64,000 bases of DNA from an uncultured Pelagibacteraceae bacterium (GTDB lineage: Bacteria > Pseudomonadota > Alphaproteobacteria > Pelagibacterales > Pelagibacteraceae), in NCBI GenBank assembly GCA_902518595.1, contig CABYGR010000002.1:1-64000 (forward strand). The letters run 5' to 3'. The translations under genes were made by a program, and so were the position numbers. The notes beneath the pieces were generated by a model. It searched no databases. It was not told the DNA's origin and saw only the letters and a program-made list of their open reading frames with translations. Below, in pieces: positions 28,885-38,248 of the stretch (its first letter is position 1; every line of letters begins with the position of its first letter).

Positions 28885-29348
28885 TGAATTTAAAAGAATT
28901 ATATCAAGAAATAATTTTGGAACATGGTAAGAATCCAAGAAATTTAAGAAAGACTGAAAATTTTAATAAAGATGCACAAGGTAAAAACCCATTATGTGGT
29001 GACAATGTTCATGTTTATTTAAAACTAAATGATCAAAGAAAAGTTGAAGATATCTCTTTTGAGGGTAGTGGATGTGCAATTTCAATGGCATCTGCTTCAA
29101 TTATGACAGATCTAATAAAAGGGAAAAGCGATAATGAAGCTAAGGAAATTATTGAAGATTTTTTGGGAATGATAAAAGAAAACCCTGAATTAAAATCAAA
29201 TATATTAAAAGAAGATGATAAAACAAAGTTAATGTGCTTATCAGGAGTTAAACAATATCCAATGAGAGTTAAATGTGCTACATTATCTTGGCATACTTTA
29301 GTTTCTGCAATGGAGAATGATGGAAAAGAGATTAGCACAGAAAGTTAG
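28884..29348 (+). CDS. sufU: SufU-type Fe-S assembly protein
   Basis: The 154-residue IscU homologue carries the three conserved Cys regions: PLCGDNVHVYL, FEGSGCAISMASASIM and a third in MRVKCATLSWHTL. The extended segment before the third cysteine (ETDD-like stretch, LSGVKQYPMRVKC) is typical of SufU rather than IscU. In other bacteria SufU is a zinc-dependent sulfurtransferase partner of SufS. Its start overlaps the sufS stop by one base. The combination with sufBCDS but not sufE supports a SufS-SufU relay. Confidence 0.92.
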   Translation: MNLKELYQEIILEHGKNPRNLRKTENFNKDAQGKNPLCGDNVHVYLKLNDQRKVEDISFEGSGCAISMASASIMTDLIKGKSDNEAKEIIEDFLGMIKENPELKSNILKEDDKTKLMCLSGVKQYPMRVKCATLSWHTLVSAMENDGKEISTES

Positions 29349-29354
29349 TATTTT

Positions 29355-29651
29355 ATGGAAGTAAAAAATAAAATTATCAATGAAATTAGTAAAATTTATG
29401 ATCCAGAACTACCTGTAAATATTTATGAACTTGGTTTAATTTATGATATTAAAGTAGAAGGCCGAAAAGCTGAAATTAAAATGACATTAACTACCCCAAA
29501 CTGTCCAGTTGCAGAAAGTTTACCTAAAGAAGTTAAAGAAGGAGCAATGCAAGTAGAAGAAATTGATGATGTAGATCTTCAATTAGTTTGGGATCCTCCC
29601 TGGACTAAAGATATGATGTCTGATGCTGCTAAACTGGAGTTAAATTTATAA
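29355..29651 (+). CDS. sufT: SufT-type DUF59 (MIP18) protein
   Basis: The 98-residue product has the DUF59 fold: KIYDPELPVNIYELGLIYDI, MTLTTPNCPVAESLPKEV with the conserved Cys, and LVWDPPWTKDMMSDAAKLEL. Homologues within suf operons act in Fe-S maturation or cluster transfer. It is placed six bases after sufU and overlaps sufA by one base, so it belongs to the same transcript. Confidence 0.9.
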   Translation: MEVKNKIINEISKIYDPELPVNIYELGLIYDIKVEGRKAEIKMTLTTPNCPVAESLPKEVKEGAMQVEEIDDVDLQLVWDPPWTKDMMSDAAKLELNL

Positions 29652-29986
29652 TGAATCCTGTAATAAAACTCAGTGATAATGCTGCATTAAGAATTAAAGA
29701 AATAATGTCTAGTGCTCAAAAAGATTCTATAGGTTTAAGAGTCTCTGTTAAATCAGGAGGTTGTGCAGGAATGTCTTATTTTCTAGAATATTCTAAAGAA
29801 ATTAATCCAAATGATGAAGTAGTAGAGGATAAAGGTGTTAAAGTTTTTATAGATTCAGCTGCCGTTATGTATTTACTAGGTACAGAGATGGATTATAAAA
29901 AAGAGGAATTTTCATCTACTTTTGTCTTTAATAACCCCAATGAAACCGAGAGGTGTGGTTGTGGGGAGTCCTTTAAAATAGATTAA
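29651..29986 (+). CDS. sufA: A-type Fe-S carrier protein
   Basis: This A-type carrier (111 residues) has the three conserved cysteines: VKSGGCAGMSYFLEY and the C-terminal ERCGCGESF. Such proteins hold and deliver Fe-S clusters to apoproteins. It is last in the iscR-suf operon, overlapping the DUF59 gene by one base. The family also includes ErpA and IscA; the operon context favours SufA. Confidence 0.92.
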   Translation: MNPVIKLSDNAALRIKEIMSSAQKDSIGLRVSVKSGGCAGMSYFLEYSKEINPNDEVVEDKGVKVFIDSAAVMYLLGTEMDYKKEEFSSTFVFNNPNETERCGCGESFKID

Positions 29987-30017
29987 ACAACAGTATCCCG
30001 TAAGTTGCATAGCAGTA

Positions 30018-30046
30018 TTGCATAATATGCATATCTAGTGTATAAG
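30018..30046 (+). promoter_or_regulatory. Candidate sigma70-type promoter of the small gene at 30053
   Basis: TTGCAT (30018-30023) and TATAAG (30041-30046) are separated by 17 bases, a canonical spacing. The start codon begins only seven bases after the -10 hexamer, so transcription from it would yield a leaderless or nearly leaderless mRNA. A further TTGCAT at 30005 and an ATGCAT nearby make the region repetitive. Confidence 0.45.
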
Positions 30047-30052
30047 ATAAAT

Positions 30053-30223
30053 ATGAATAAATTTGAATTTAAAAATCTTGTTAAAAACCTTAAAGATTCT
30101 TTAAAAGAAAAAACTTTTTTTAAAGATCTTCGAAAAGAAGTAAATACTGGTGCAAACGGTACACAGGATTACGTTGTTAAAAAAGGTACTAACAAAAATA
30201 CAATTGCTACTACGCGACAGTAA
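30053..30223 (+). CDS. Small hypothetical protein
   Basis: A 56-residue product starting MNKFEFKNLVKNLKDSLKEK, from the ATG at 30053; a GTG at 30038 would add five residues. The N-terminal half is a lysine-rich amphipathic helix, and the C-terminal half is polar (TGANGTQDYVVKKGT). It has no membrane segment and no family I recognise. It lies between the suf operon and glnA, with its own promoter candidate, and its stop abuts the opposing glnA stop in TAATTA. The precise fit between neighbours suggests a real gene. Confidence 0.55.
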   Translation: MNKFEFKNLVKNLKDSLKEKTFFKDLRKEVNTGANGTQDYVVKKGTNKNTIATTRQ

Positions 30224-31630
30224 TTAACTACTGTAATACATCTCAAATTCTACTGGATGAGGTGCATGCTCAAACTTGTGAATTTCTTCAAACTTAAGTG
30301 CAATGTAAGCATCTATTTGATCGTCAGTAAATACATTACCTTGAGTTAAAAAATCTCTATCTTTATCTAAACTTTCCATCGCTTCTCTTAATGATCCACA
30401 AACTGTTGGGATAGCCTTAACTTCTTCTGGTGGTAAATCATATAAATCTTTATCAAAAGACTCACCAGGATGTATTTTATTCTTAATTCCATCTAATCCA
30501 GCCATCAACATCGCTGCAAATGTTAGATATGGATTTCCAGAAGCGTCAGGAAATCTAATTTCACATCTTGCACCCTTTTTACTCAAAGTAATTGGAATAC
30601 GACATGAGGCAGATCTATTTCTAGCAGAGTAAGCTAATAATACAGGAGCTTCAAAACCAGGAACTAATCTTTTGTAACTATTAGTTGTTGAGTTAGCAAA
30701 TGCATTAATTGCTTTAGCATGTTTTAAAATTCCACCAATATAATGTAATGCTGTTTCTGACAATCCAGCATAAGCATCACCAGAAAATACCGGTTTATCA
30801 CCTTTCCAAATTGATTGGTGAATATGCATTCCAGATCCGTTATCACCTGCAACCGGTTTAGGCATGAAAGTTGCAGTTTTTCCAAAAGAGTGAGTTACCA
30901 TTTGTACAACATATTTATAAAGTTGAACGTTGTCTGCTTGGTTAACTAAAGTTCCAAAGTACATTCCAAGTTCATGTTGACTAGGAGCTACTTCGTGGTG
31001 GTGTTTTTCAACTTTAATTCCAACTTCTTTTAAATTTTTTAGATATTCTCCACGCATATCTTGTTCACTATCAACTGGAGGAACTGGGAAGTAACCACCT
31101 TTCACTGGAGGTCTGTGACCCATATTTCCATTTTCATATTCTTTACCAGAATTATAAGGACCTTCTTTACTATCAATTTTAAATCCACATTCATTCATAT
31201 CATTTTTAATCCTAACATCGTCAAAAACAAAAAATTCAGGTTCAGGACCAAAAAAAGCTTTATCGCCAACTCCTGATGATTTTAAATATTCTTCAGCTTT
31301 TTTAGCTACACCTCTTGGATCTCTCTCGTATGGAGTTTTCTTTACAGCATCTAAAATATCACAAAAAATAACTGCAGTATTATGAGATGTAAAAGGATCT
31401 AAAAAAAATCTTGATGTATCAGGTTTTAAAATCATGTCAGACTCGTTAATAGCTTTCCAACCAGCTATAGAGGACCCATCAAAAAAAACACCGTCTTTTA
31501 ACATTTCTTCATCAACTACAGAAGTGTCCATAGTTAAGTGCTGTAATTTTCCCCGTGGGTCAGTAAATCTTAAATCTACAAATTCAACTTCTTTATCTTT
31601 AATAAATTTTAAAACATCGCTAGCACTCAT
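30224..31630 (-). CDS. glnA: Glutamine synthetase, type I
   Basis: Glutamine synthetase (468 residues) condenses glutamate and ammonia with ATP. The N-terminal [31 protein letters not shown], the central [18 protein letters not shown] and the ATP region [26 protein letters not shown] are intact. Tyr397 in [10 protein letters not shown] matches the GS-I adenylylation site, so GlnE-type control is possible. A strong ribosome binding site (AAAGGAG) precedes the start. It is divergent from the YbaK-type gene across 141 bases, in which I see no recognisable riboswitch. Confidence 0.97.
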   Translation of the reverse strand: MSASDVLKFIKDKEVEFVDLRFTDPRGKLQHLTMDTSVVDEEMLKDGVFFDGSSIAGWKAINESDMILKPDTSRFFLDPFTSHNTAVIFCDILDAVKKTPYERDPRGVAKKAEEYLKSSGVGDKAFFGPEPEFFVFDDVRIKNDMNECGFKIDSKEGPYNSGKEYENGNMGHRPPVKGGYFPVPPVDSEQDMRGEYLKNLKEVGIKVEKHHHEVAPSQHELGMYFGTLVNQADNVQLYKYVVQMVTHSFGKTATFMPKPVAGDNGSGMHIHQSIWKGDKPVFSGDAYAGLSETALHYIGGILKHAKAINAFANSTTNSYKRLVPGFEAPVLLAYSARNRSASCRIPITLSKKGARCEIRFPDASGNPYLTFAAMLMAGLDGIKNKIHPGESFDKDLYDLPPEEVKAIPTVCGSLREAMESLDKDRDFLTQGNVFTDDQIDAYIALKFEEIHKFEHAPHPVEFEMYYSS

Positions 31631-31771
31631 TTTCTCTCCTTTATAATTCTGAACGTTGTATTACCAAAAAAAGACTGATAATTAATGCTCTTTTACTTAA
31701 TAACACCTATGCAATTTTTACATAAATGTATAATTAAAAGCCTAAAAAAACTAACAATTAAAAGTTGAATA

Positions 31772-32251
31772 ATGACTTTATTAGACAAAGAGCCAGTTAA
31801 AAGAGTTGAGAATATATTAAAGGAATTTGATGCAATGCAAAAAGTTATTGTACTAGACACCTCCGCTAGAACTGCTCTTGAGGCTGCCTCATCTTTAGGT
31901 TGTGAAGTTGGCGCTATTGTTAAAAGTTTACTTTTTAAAACAGAGAATTCATTCACTTTATGCTTGGTAGCAGGAGATAAAAAAGCATCACTTAATAAAA
32001 TAAAGAAAACATTAGATATTAAAGATGTATCTATGGCTTCAGCTGAGGATGTTAAAAATATTACTGGATATACTATTGGTGGAGTTTCTCCAATAGGTCA
32101 TTCAAATAAAATTGATATTTTTATTGATAAATCTTTAGAAAGATTTACATCCCTTTTTGCGGCCGCAGGCCATCCAAACTGCGTTTTTAAAATAGATTTC
32201 AAAAATTTACAAAAAATTACTAATGGTTCGATTAAAGAAATAACAGAATGA
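31772..32251 (+). CDS. YbaK/ProX-type aminoacyl-tRNA deacylase
   Basis: This 159-residue protein has the YbaK-like fold: VIVLDTSARTALEAASSLGCEVGAIVKSLLF, LVAGDKKASLNKIKK, and TIGGVSPIGHSNKIDIFIDKSL with FAAAGHPNCVFKI at the end. Members hydrolyse mischarged tRNA such as Ala- or Cys-tRNA-Pro in trans. Which substrate this one edits cannot be read from the sequence. It overlaps the following EamA-type transporter gene by four bases. Confidence 0.9.
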   Translation: MTLLDKEPVKRVENILKEFDAMQKVIVLDTSARTALEAASSLGCEVGAIVKSLLFKTENSFTLCLVAGDKKASLNKIKKTLDIKDVSMASAEDVKNITGYTIGGVSPIGHSNKIDIFIDKSLERFTSLFAAAGHPNCVFKIDFKNLQKITNGSIKEITE

Positions 32252-33132
32252 GACAACCAAAGTTACTTGATTATTTATTATTAGTTTTACTTGCACTAAT
32301 CTGGGCCTCAGCTTTTTTTAATATAAAAATTGCTACTTATTCTTTTGGACCTGTAACAATTGCTTTTTTAAGAGTTTTTTTTGGCGCAATTCCAGTTTTA
32401 TTACTTTGTTATTATAAAGATATTAAAATAGAAGCTTTCTCAAAAGATTGGCATTGGTTTGCAATGATCGGGTTCATCAATTTAGTTGCACCATTTTTTT
32501 TAATTGCCTATGGAGTAAAATCTGTTCAAAGCAATTTAGCAGCCATCTTAATGTCAACAACACCTTTGAGCTCAACTGTGTTAGGTCATTTTTATACAAA
32601 AAATGAAAAATTTAATTATATTAAAACTTTTGGAATTTTAATTGGATTTTCGGGAATACTTTATTTATTTTCAGATAATCTACTGATTGATGATAATAAT
32701 TTTTTGTCTGCGTTATTAATTCTTCTCGGCTCCACTTGTTATGTTGTTGGAGGTGTTTTAACTTTAAAAATTAGTAAAAAGAAAAATGAAAATGTAACAG
32801 GTTCAATATTAATTTGGGCAGTCATTATTTTAATTCCTTTAGTGAGTTTTGTTGAACAACCCTGGAATGTTATACCAAGATTGGACTCTACAATCTCAGT
32901 TGTCTATCTAGGATTAGTTTCTACTGGAGTTGCTTGGTTATTAAGATTTAGAATTTTGGTTAAAAATGGTTTGATTTTCCAATCTCAAGTTTCGTATTTG
33001 ATTCCTATTTTTGGAACAATTTTGAGCTACATATTTTTAAAAGAATTAATCACAACTAAGGTATTAATTTCATTAATAGCAGTTTGTATTGGTATTTATT
33101 TTGTTAGAAAAGCAGATTACAAAAAAAATTAA
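32248..33132 (+). CDS. EamA/DMT-family permease
   Basis: The 294-residue protein has ten predicted membrane helices in two EamA repeats: LDYLLLVLLALIWASAFFNIKIA begins the first, and LLILLGSTCYVVGGVLTLK begins the second. Members export amino acids or other metabolites; the substrate is unknown here. The start overlaps the YbaK-type gene (ATGA). The stop abuts that of the opposing TauE-type gene in TAATTA. Confidence 0.9.
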   Translation: MRQPKLLDYLLLVLLALIWASAFFNIKIATYSFGPVTIAFLRVFFGAIPVLLLCYYKDIKIEAFSKDWHWFAMIGFINLVAPFFLIAYGVKSVQSNLAAILMSTTPLSSTVLGHFYTKNEKFNYIKTFGILIGFSGILYLFSDNLLIDDNNFLSALLILLGSTCYVVGGVLTLKISKKKNENVTGSILIWAVIILIPLVSFVEQPWNVIPRLDSTISVVYLGLVSTGVAWLLRFRILVKNGLIFQSQVSYLIPIFGTILSYIFLKELITTKVLISLIAVCIGIYFVRKADYKKN

Positions 33133-33882
33133 TTAAGTGATTAATATTTTAAACCCCATCCTTAAAGCTACTAAGATAACTAAAAGTGATGTGATTAAAA
33201 CAAGAGTTCTATTAGAAAAAATTTTTAAATTTAAGTAATTTCCAATTAGACCTCCTATTAAAACAACTATAAATAGTGGTAAATATGATATTAACTCATT
33301 TATTACATTTTCTTTTGTTAATTGTCCGAAAACTCCAGAAATTGAATTAATAAGAATAAATAATGATGCTGTAGTTACAATATTTTTCGGTTTATCAGCT
33401 TTTAATAAAAAAAGTATTGGACTTAAAAATATTCCCCCTCCAATACCTACCAACCCAGAAATAAGCCCAAGAAATGAACCTATTAGTATTGAAATAAAGT
33501 AATTTAGCTTTTTGACTATAATTTTTTTATCTTCATAAGCTTTATTATTTATTAATAATAAAATTCCCGCAAATGATAAAACTAAAAATAATAAAATTTC
33601 AAAAATTTCCTTTTCAATTATTAAAGTGCCACCAATAAAAGCTGAAGGGATTGAGCCAATTAAAAAAGGTAAGAGTAATTTAAAATTATAATTTCCAGCT
33701 TTTATATAATTAATAGAATTTCCTGTAACTACAATTATATTACAAAATAAGGCTATGACTGGAAATATATAGTAAGGGATATTCCATATTAATAATAATG
33801 CTAAATAAGTAGATCCACCACCAAAACCAACACTTGAATACAAAATAGCTGTTATAAAAAATAAAATTGATAATATAATCAT
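33133..33882 (-). CDS. TauE/SafE-family anion permease
   Basis: The 249-residue protein has about eight membrane helices and the family's glycine-rich repeats: SSVGFGGGSTYLALLL at the start and GLISGLVGIGGGIFLSPILFLL in the middle. TauE/SafE proteins move sulfite, sulfonates or other small organic anions. Because a sulfite dehydrogenase lies 12 kb away, sulfite or sulfonate transport is conceivable, but there is no direct link. It is divergent from moaB with 13 bases between the starts. Confidence 0.88.
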   Translation of the reverse strand: MIILSILFFITAILYSSVGFGGGSTYLALLLIWNIPYYIFPVIALFCNIIVVTGNSINYIKAGNYNFKLLLPFLIGSIPSAFIGGTLIIEKEIFEILLFLVLSFAGILLLINNKAYEDKKIIVKKLNYFISILIGSFLGLISGLVGIGGGIFLSPILFLLKADKPKNIVTTASLFILINSISGVFGQLTKENVINELISYLPLFIVVLIGGLIGNYLNLKIFSNRTLVLITSLLVILVALRMGFKILIT

Positions 33883-33895
33883 TTAAAAAATTATT

Positions 33896-34396
33896 ATGAA
33901 AATAAACATAGCACTTTTAACTGTAACAGATACCAGAACATTTGATAATGACAAATCAGGAGCAATCTTGGTGGATAAAATTAAAGAGGCCGATCATAGT
34001 TTATTAGATAGAAAAATATGCAAAGACAACAAAGATGAAATAGTTTTGATATTAAAAGAGTGGTTAAAGAATGAAAAAATTGATGTAATTATTACAACGG
34101 GTGGAACTGGTCTCACGGGTAGAGATATAACTCCAGAAGCATTAGATGAAATTGCAGATAAACATATTCATGGGTTTGGTGAAATATTTAGAAACATAAG
34201 CTTAAAAACTGTTGGCACTTCAGCAATTCAATCAAGAGCTTGTGCTGTACTATCAAACGGCAAATATATTTTTGCTTTACCAGGTTCATCTGGTGGCGTT
34301 ACTGATGCTTGGGAAGGAATTTTAAAACATCAATTAGACATTAATCATAAACCATGTAATTTTGTAGAACTTCTTCCAAGACTGAAAGAAAAATAA
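33896..34396 (+). CDS. moaB: Molybdenum cofactor protein MoaB
   Basis: This MoaB/MogA-type protein (166 residues) has the molybdopterin-binding fold: LLTVTDTRTFDNDKSGAIL, ITTGGTGLTGRDITPEAL near residue 65 and FALPGSSGGVTDAWEGIL near residue 120. MogA-type enzymes adenylylate molybdopterin before molybdenum insertion, and MoaB can play this role in some organisms. It is the first gene of the molybdenum island. The stop is fused with that of the opposing DUF1244 gene in TAATTA. Confidence 0.92.
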   Translation: MKINIALLTVTDTRTFDNDKSGAILVDKIKEADHSLLDRKICKDNKDEIVLILKEWLKNEKIDVIITTGGTGLTGRDITPEALDEIADKHIHGFGEIFRNISLKTVGTSAIQSRACAVLSNGKYIFALPGSSGGVTDAWEGILKHQLDINHKPCNFVELLPRLKEK

Positions 34397-34642
34397 TTAT
34401 TTTTGATACTTTTCTTTCCACTCTGAGTAAGGCATTCCATAAACATGTTCTCTAGCTTCAGGATCTGAAATAGTAATACCTTTTTTTTCAGCTTCTTCCC
34501 GATACCATTTAGATAAACAATTTCTACAGAAGCCTGCCAAATTCATTAGATCAATATTTTGTACATCTTTTCTTTCTTTTAAATGTCCAATCAATCTTTC
34601 AAAGGCAGCAGATTGTAATTCTTTTTTTGTATTATCATCCAT
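34397..34642 (-). CDS. DUF1244 family small protein
   Basis: An 81-residue protein with AAFERLIGHLKERKDVQNIDLMNLAGFCRNCLSKWYREEAE and the ending ISDPEAREHVYGMPYSEWKEKYQ, the near-invariant DUF1244 pattern of Proteobacteria, including a CRNC cysteine pair that may bind metal. Function unknown. It is divergent from coxG, with 30 bases between the starts, and interrupts the molybdenum island on the opposite strand. Confidence 0.9.
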   Translation of the reverse strand: MDDNTKKELQSAAFERLIGHLKERKDVQNIDLMNLAGFCRNCLSKWYREEAEKKGITISDPEAREHVYGMPYSEWKEKYQK

Positions 34643-34672
34643 AATTTAATATGTTAAAGTTTTATTTTACTT

Positions 34673-35254
34673 ATGAAATTATCTGGATCATATCAAATTA
34701 ATTTAGAAAAACAAAAAGTTTGGGAAGCATTAAATGATCCTGAGATATTAAAACAAGCAATACCTGGTTGTGAAGAATTTATAAAAAGTTCTGATACTGA
34801 GTTTACTGCAAAAGCTACAAATAAAATTGGACCTTTTAATGCAAGTTTTGTTGGTAATATTGAACTAGGAGATCTTAATCCTCCTGATAGTTATAAAATA
34901 TCTGGTTCTGGAAATTCTCCAGTTGGATTTGCTTCAGGAGAGGCCAGTGTAAGATTAGAAGATCATGATAATGGAACTAAACTTACTTATGAAGTGCAAG
35001 CAAATGTTGGTGGTAAAATAGCACAAGTTGGTTCAAGATTAATTGATATGACAGCAAAAAAAATGGCTGATATTTTTTTCGGCAAATTTTCAGAGTTAAT
35101 TTCAAAAAATGATGGTTCATCTAAAGATCATCCAGATATCAGTGAAAAAAGTTCTGTAGATCCAGTTATAGACAATAAAAAACCTAATCAAAAAATACTA
35201 ATATTTTCAGCTGTAGTCTTGGCAGTAGCAATTATAATTTATTCATTTCTTTAA
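34673..35254 (+). CDS. coxG: CoxG-family (SRPBCC) accessory protein
   Basis: The 193-residue protein has an N-terminal SRPBCC lipid/ligand-binding domain (LSGSYQINLEKQKVWEALNDPEILKQAIPGCEEF), a polar linker, and a C-terminal membrane anchor (ILIFSAVVLAVAIIIYSFL). In CO dehydrogenase clusters CoxG is needed to hold the enzyme at the membrane or pass electrons to quinones. It lies 125 bases before coxS, and that gap holds an AT-only inverted repeat at its start and the coxS leader. Confidence 0.88.
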   Translation: MKLSGSYQINLEKQKVWEALNDPEILKQAIPGCEEFIKSSDTEFTAKATNKIGPFNASFVGNIELGDLNPPDSYKISGSGNSPVGFASGEASVRLEDHDNGTKLTYEVQANVGGKIAQVGSRLIDMTAKKMADIFFGKFSELISKNDGSSKDHPDISEKSSVDPVIDNKKPNQKILIFSAVVLAVAIIIYSFL

Positions 35255-35379
35255 AAGCCTTATTTTTTAATAAAAAATAATGATAAAATTCACGCAAAAG
35301 TAGAATTATAATTTAATTAATATTTGCTTCTCCATTTTACTTGTGATGTAATTATTTTAATTAATTAGGGGGACATGCG

Positions 35380-35841
35380 ATGACAAAAATTACATTAGAA
35401 GTTAATGGAAAAAAAGTCAGTAAAGATGTTGCAGACCACACACTTTTATCAGTTTTTTTAAGAGATAATTTAAATTTAACAGGAACACACGTTGGTTGTG
35501 ATACTAGTCAGTGTGGGGCTTGTGTAGTTCATGTAAATGGTAAATCAATAAAGAGTTGCTCAACATTAGCGGCGGACATTGATGGTTCTAAAGTGACTAC
35601 AATTGAAGGCTTAGCAAAAGACGGAAAACTTCATCCTATGCAAGAAGCATTTAAAAAGACACATGGATTACAGTGTGGATTTTGTACACCAGGAATGGTT
35701 ATGAGTGCTGTTGATCTATTACAAACAAAAAAAAATCCTAGTGAACAAGAAATTAGAGAATGGTTAGAAGGTAATATCTGTAGATGTACAGGTTATCAAA
35801 ATATAGTTGCAGCTGTAAAAGAAGCTTCAACAAAAATGTAA
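35380..35841 (+). CDS. coxS: Molybdenum hydroxylase small subunit, 2 x [2Fe-2S]
   Basis: The 153-residue iron-sulfur subunit has a plant-type ferredoxin domain, [24 protein letters not shown] (residues about 37-60). The helical second cluster domain has [16 protein letters not shown] and [14 protein letters not shown]. All eight cluster cysteines are present. It transfers electrons from the molybdenum subunit to FAD. A strong G-rich ribosome binding site (AGGGGGA) precedes it. The order S-L-M differs from the M-S-L order of classical CO dehydrogenase operons. Confidence 0.93.
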   Translation: MTKITLEVNGKKVSKDVADHTLLSVFLRDNLNLTGTHVGCDTSQCGACVVHVNGKSIKSCSTLAADIDGSKVTTIEGLAKDGKLHPMQEAFKKTHGLQCGFCTPGMVMSAVDLLQTKKNPSEQEIREWLEGNICRCTGYQNIVAAVKEASTKM

Positions 35842-35859
35842 TTTGAAAGGAGAAAATAA

Positions 35860-38238
35860 ATGGCAAGTCTAGTTGGATCAAGGGTTGAAAGAAAAGAAGA
35901 TGGAAGATTTTTACAAGGAAAAGGGAGATACACAGCAGACATTAATATTGCAAATCAAACATATGCTATTTTTGTAAGATCTCCTCATGCAAGAGCAAAA
36001 ATTAAAGGTGTAGATACTTCAAAAGCATTAAAATCATCAGGAGTAGTTGGAGTATTAACAGGTAAAGAAATTGCAGAAGATAAAATTGGAGGTCTAATTG
36101 CTGGATGGGCAATTAGAAGTGAAGATGGCTCTGAAATGAAAGTTCCAGCAAACCCCCCATTAGCAAAAGATGTTGCTAACTTTGTAGGTGAACCTATAGC
36201 AGTTGTTTTTGCAGAAACTTTAGATGAAGCTAAAGAAGGTGCAGAAAAAGTAAAAGTTGATTACAAAATTTTAAAAGCTGTAGTAGATCCATCAGATGCT
36301 ATGAAGAGTGAAGCTATACATGACGGTGTTGATAAAAATCTTTGTTACGATTGGTTGCTAGGTGATAGAAAAGCAGTAGATGAAGCTTTTGCTAAGGCTG
36401 ATAAAATTATTAAAGTTGATTTGATTAATAACAGACTTGTTCCTAATGCAATGGAACCAAGAGCATGCGTAGTGGACTACAATACTGCTTCAGAAGAAAT
36501 TACTTTGTATACCACAAGTCAAAATCCCCATTTATCTAGATTAGTTATGTCTGCATTTGGCGGTGTTGCTCCAGAAAATAAATTAAGAGTAGTTGCTCCA
36601 GATGTTGGTGGCGGATTTGGATCTAAAATTAATGTTTATAATGAAGAAATTGTTTGTAGTTGGGCCTCAAAAAAAATTGAGAGACCAATTAAATGGGTTG
36701 CTGAAAGAACAGAGTCTTTTCTTACTGATACTCATGGAAGAGACCATGTTACTCATGCTGAATTAGCAGTAAGTAATGATGGTAAGTTTTTAGGATTTAA
36801 GAATGAAACAATTGCTAACTTAGGTGCTTATGCAAGAGTCTTTGGAACAGTTACACCAACATATTTGTTTGGACCATGTGCAACAGGGGTTTATACAATC
36901 CCAGCAGCATATTCAAACGTGAAAGCTGTTTATACGAATACTGCTCCTGTTGACGCGTATAGAGGTGCTGGAAGACCAGAAGCAACTTATACAATTGAAA
37001 GATTAGTTGAAAAAGCAGCAATGGAACTAGGTATTGATAAAACAGAAATTAGGATGAAAAATTTTCCATCAGAGTTTCCATTTAAACAAACATTAGTTCA
37101 TACAGTAGACTCTGGTGATTATGTTGCTGGTTTAGAAAAAGCTAAACAAATGGCTGATTATTCAGGATTTGAAGCTAGAAGAAAAAAATCTGAAGCCAGT
37201 GGAAAACTTAGAGGAATAGGAGTTTCATCTTATTTTGAAGCATGTGGTATTGCACCATCTGCTGCAGTTATGTCATTAGGTTGTGGAGTAGGGCTATGGG
37301 AGTCAGCAGAAGTAAGATTTAATCCTACAGGTCAAATATCTGTTTTCACAGGTGCCCACAGTCATGGACAAAGTCATGATACTACATTTGCACAAATAGC
37401 AGCAGATGAATTAGGTGTACCCATGGAAAACATTGATGTTGTTCATGGTGACACGGACAAAGGAACATTTGGAATGGGTACCTATGGTTCAAGATCATTA
37501 ACCGTTGGAGGCATTGCAATTGTTAATGCTTGTAAAAAAATTGTAGCTAAAGGCAAAAGAGTTGCAGCTAAAATGCTTGAAGTTAATGAAGATGAAATTG
37601 AATTTAAGGATGGAGAGTTCGTAGCTTTAAAATCTAATAAGAAAAAAACTATTGGAGAAATAGCTTTTGCTTGTTATTTACCAGGTCAAAGAGATGAAAT
37701 GAAATCTCCAATACCTGAAGGAGATGAGCCAGGTTTAATAGAATCTTCTTTCTTTGATCCTGCAAACTTCTCATTTCCAGCAGGTTCACATATTTGTGAG
37801 GTAGAAATTGATCCTGATACTGGGAATGTAAAAGTAGAAAAATACACAGCAGTTGATGATTTTGGAAGAATAGTAAATCCAATGATCGTTGAAGGACAAG
37901 TTCATGGAGGAATTGCTCAAGGAATAGGTCAGGCCTTGCATGAAAATACTCAGTATGATGAAACAGGACAACTAATGACTGCTTCATATATGGATTATAC
38001 AATGCCAAGAGCAGATAATTTTCCAGAGTTTAATTTAGGTTTTACTTGTACCCATGCAACATCTAACCCACTTGGAGTTAAAGGTTGTGGGGAAGCAGGT
38101 GCAATCGCTTCACCACCAACAGTTATGAATGCAGTAATTGATGCATTAGGTGGTCAAGAAATTTCAATGCCTGCAACAGCTGAAAAGGTCTGGAAAGCTT
38201 GTAAGACATTAAAAAAATCTAACGCTAAAGCAGCATAG
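35860..38238 (+). CDS. coxL: Molybdenum hydroxylase large subunit, CoxL form II type
   Basis: The 792-residue Mo-binding subunit belongs to the xanthine oxidase family. VGSRVERKEDGRFLQGKGRYTAD opens it, then GGGFGSK, the active-site loop DAYRGAGRPEA near residue 365, and the catalytic glutamate in KGCGEAGAIASPP near residue 748. True CO dehydrogenases carry AYXCSFR at the loop; here it is AYRGAGR, the form II signature, so CO is not a safe substrate. AAAGGAG lies seven bases before the ATG, and the stop overlaps the AGGAGG of coxM. Substrate unknown; N-heterocycles or aldehydes are plausible. Confidence 0.9.
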   Translation: MASLVGSRVERKEDGRFLQGKGRYTADINIANQTYAIFVRSPHARAKIKGVDTSKALKSSGVVGVLTGKEIAEDKIGGLIAGWAIRSEDGSEMKVPANPPLAKDVANFVGEPIAVVFAETLDEAKEGAEKVKVDYKILKAVVDPSDAMKSEAIHDGVDKNLCYDWLLGDRKAVDEAFAKADKIIKVDLINNRLVPNAMEPRACVVDYNTASEEITLYTTSQNPHLSRLVMSAFGGVAPENKLRVVAPDVGGGFGSKINVYNEEIVCSWASKKIERPIKWVAERTESFLTDTHGRDHVTHAELAVSNDGKFLGFKNETIANLGAYARVFGTVTPTYLFGPCATGVYTIPAAYSNVKAVYTNTAPVDAYRGAGRPEATYTIERLVEKAAMELGIDKTEIRMKNFPSEFPFKQTLVHTVDSGDYVAGLEKAKQMADYSGFEARRKKSEASGKLRGIGVSSYFEACGIAPSAAVMSLGCGVGLWESAEVRFNPTGQISVFTGAHSHGQSHDTTFAQIAADELGVPMENIDVVHGDTDKGTFGMGTYGSRSLTVGGIAIVNACKKIVAKGKRVAAKMLEVNEDEIEFKDGEFVALKSNKKKTIGEIAFACYLPGQRDEMKSPIPEGDEPGLIESSFFDPANFSFPAGSHICEVEIDPDTGNVKVEKYTAVDDFGRIVNPMIVEGQVHGGIAQGIGQALHENTQYDETGQLMTASYMDYTMPRADNFPEFNLGFTCTHATSNPLGVKGCGEAGAIASPPTVMNAVIDALGGQEISMPATAEKVWKACKTLKKSNAKAA

Positions 38239-38248
38239 GAGGCTAATT

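Noticed and set aside
35257-35285. AT-only inverted repeat after coxG as a terminator
   Set aside because: The repeat is made only of A and T and would form a very weak stem; chance is likely in DNA of this composition.
37649-38008. Minus-strand open frame inside coxL
   Set aside because: Composition typical of antisense translation of an AT-rich gene (His/Leu/Gln-rich), with no start signal.
35860-38238. Aerobic CO dehydrogenase (form I)
   Set aside because: The active-site loop reads AYRGAGR rather than AYXCSFR, and the gene order is S-L-M. The CoxL name is kept only as a family label.
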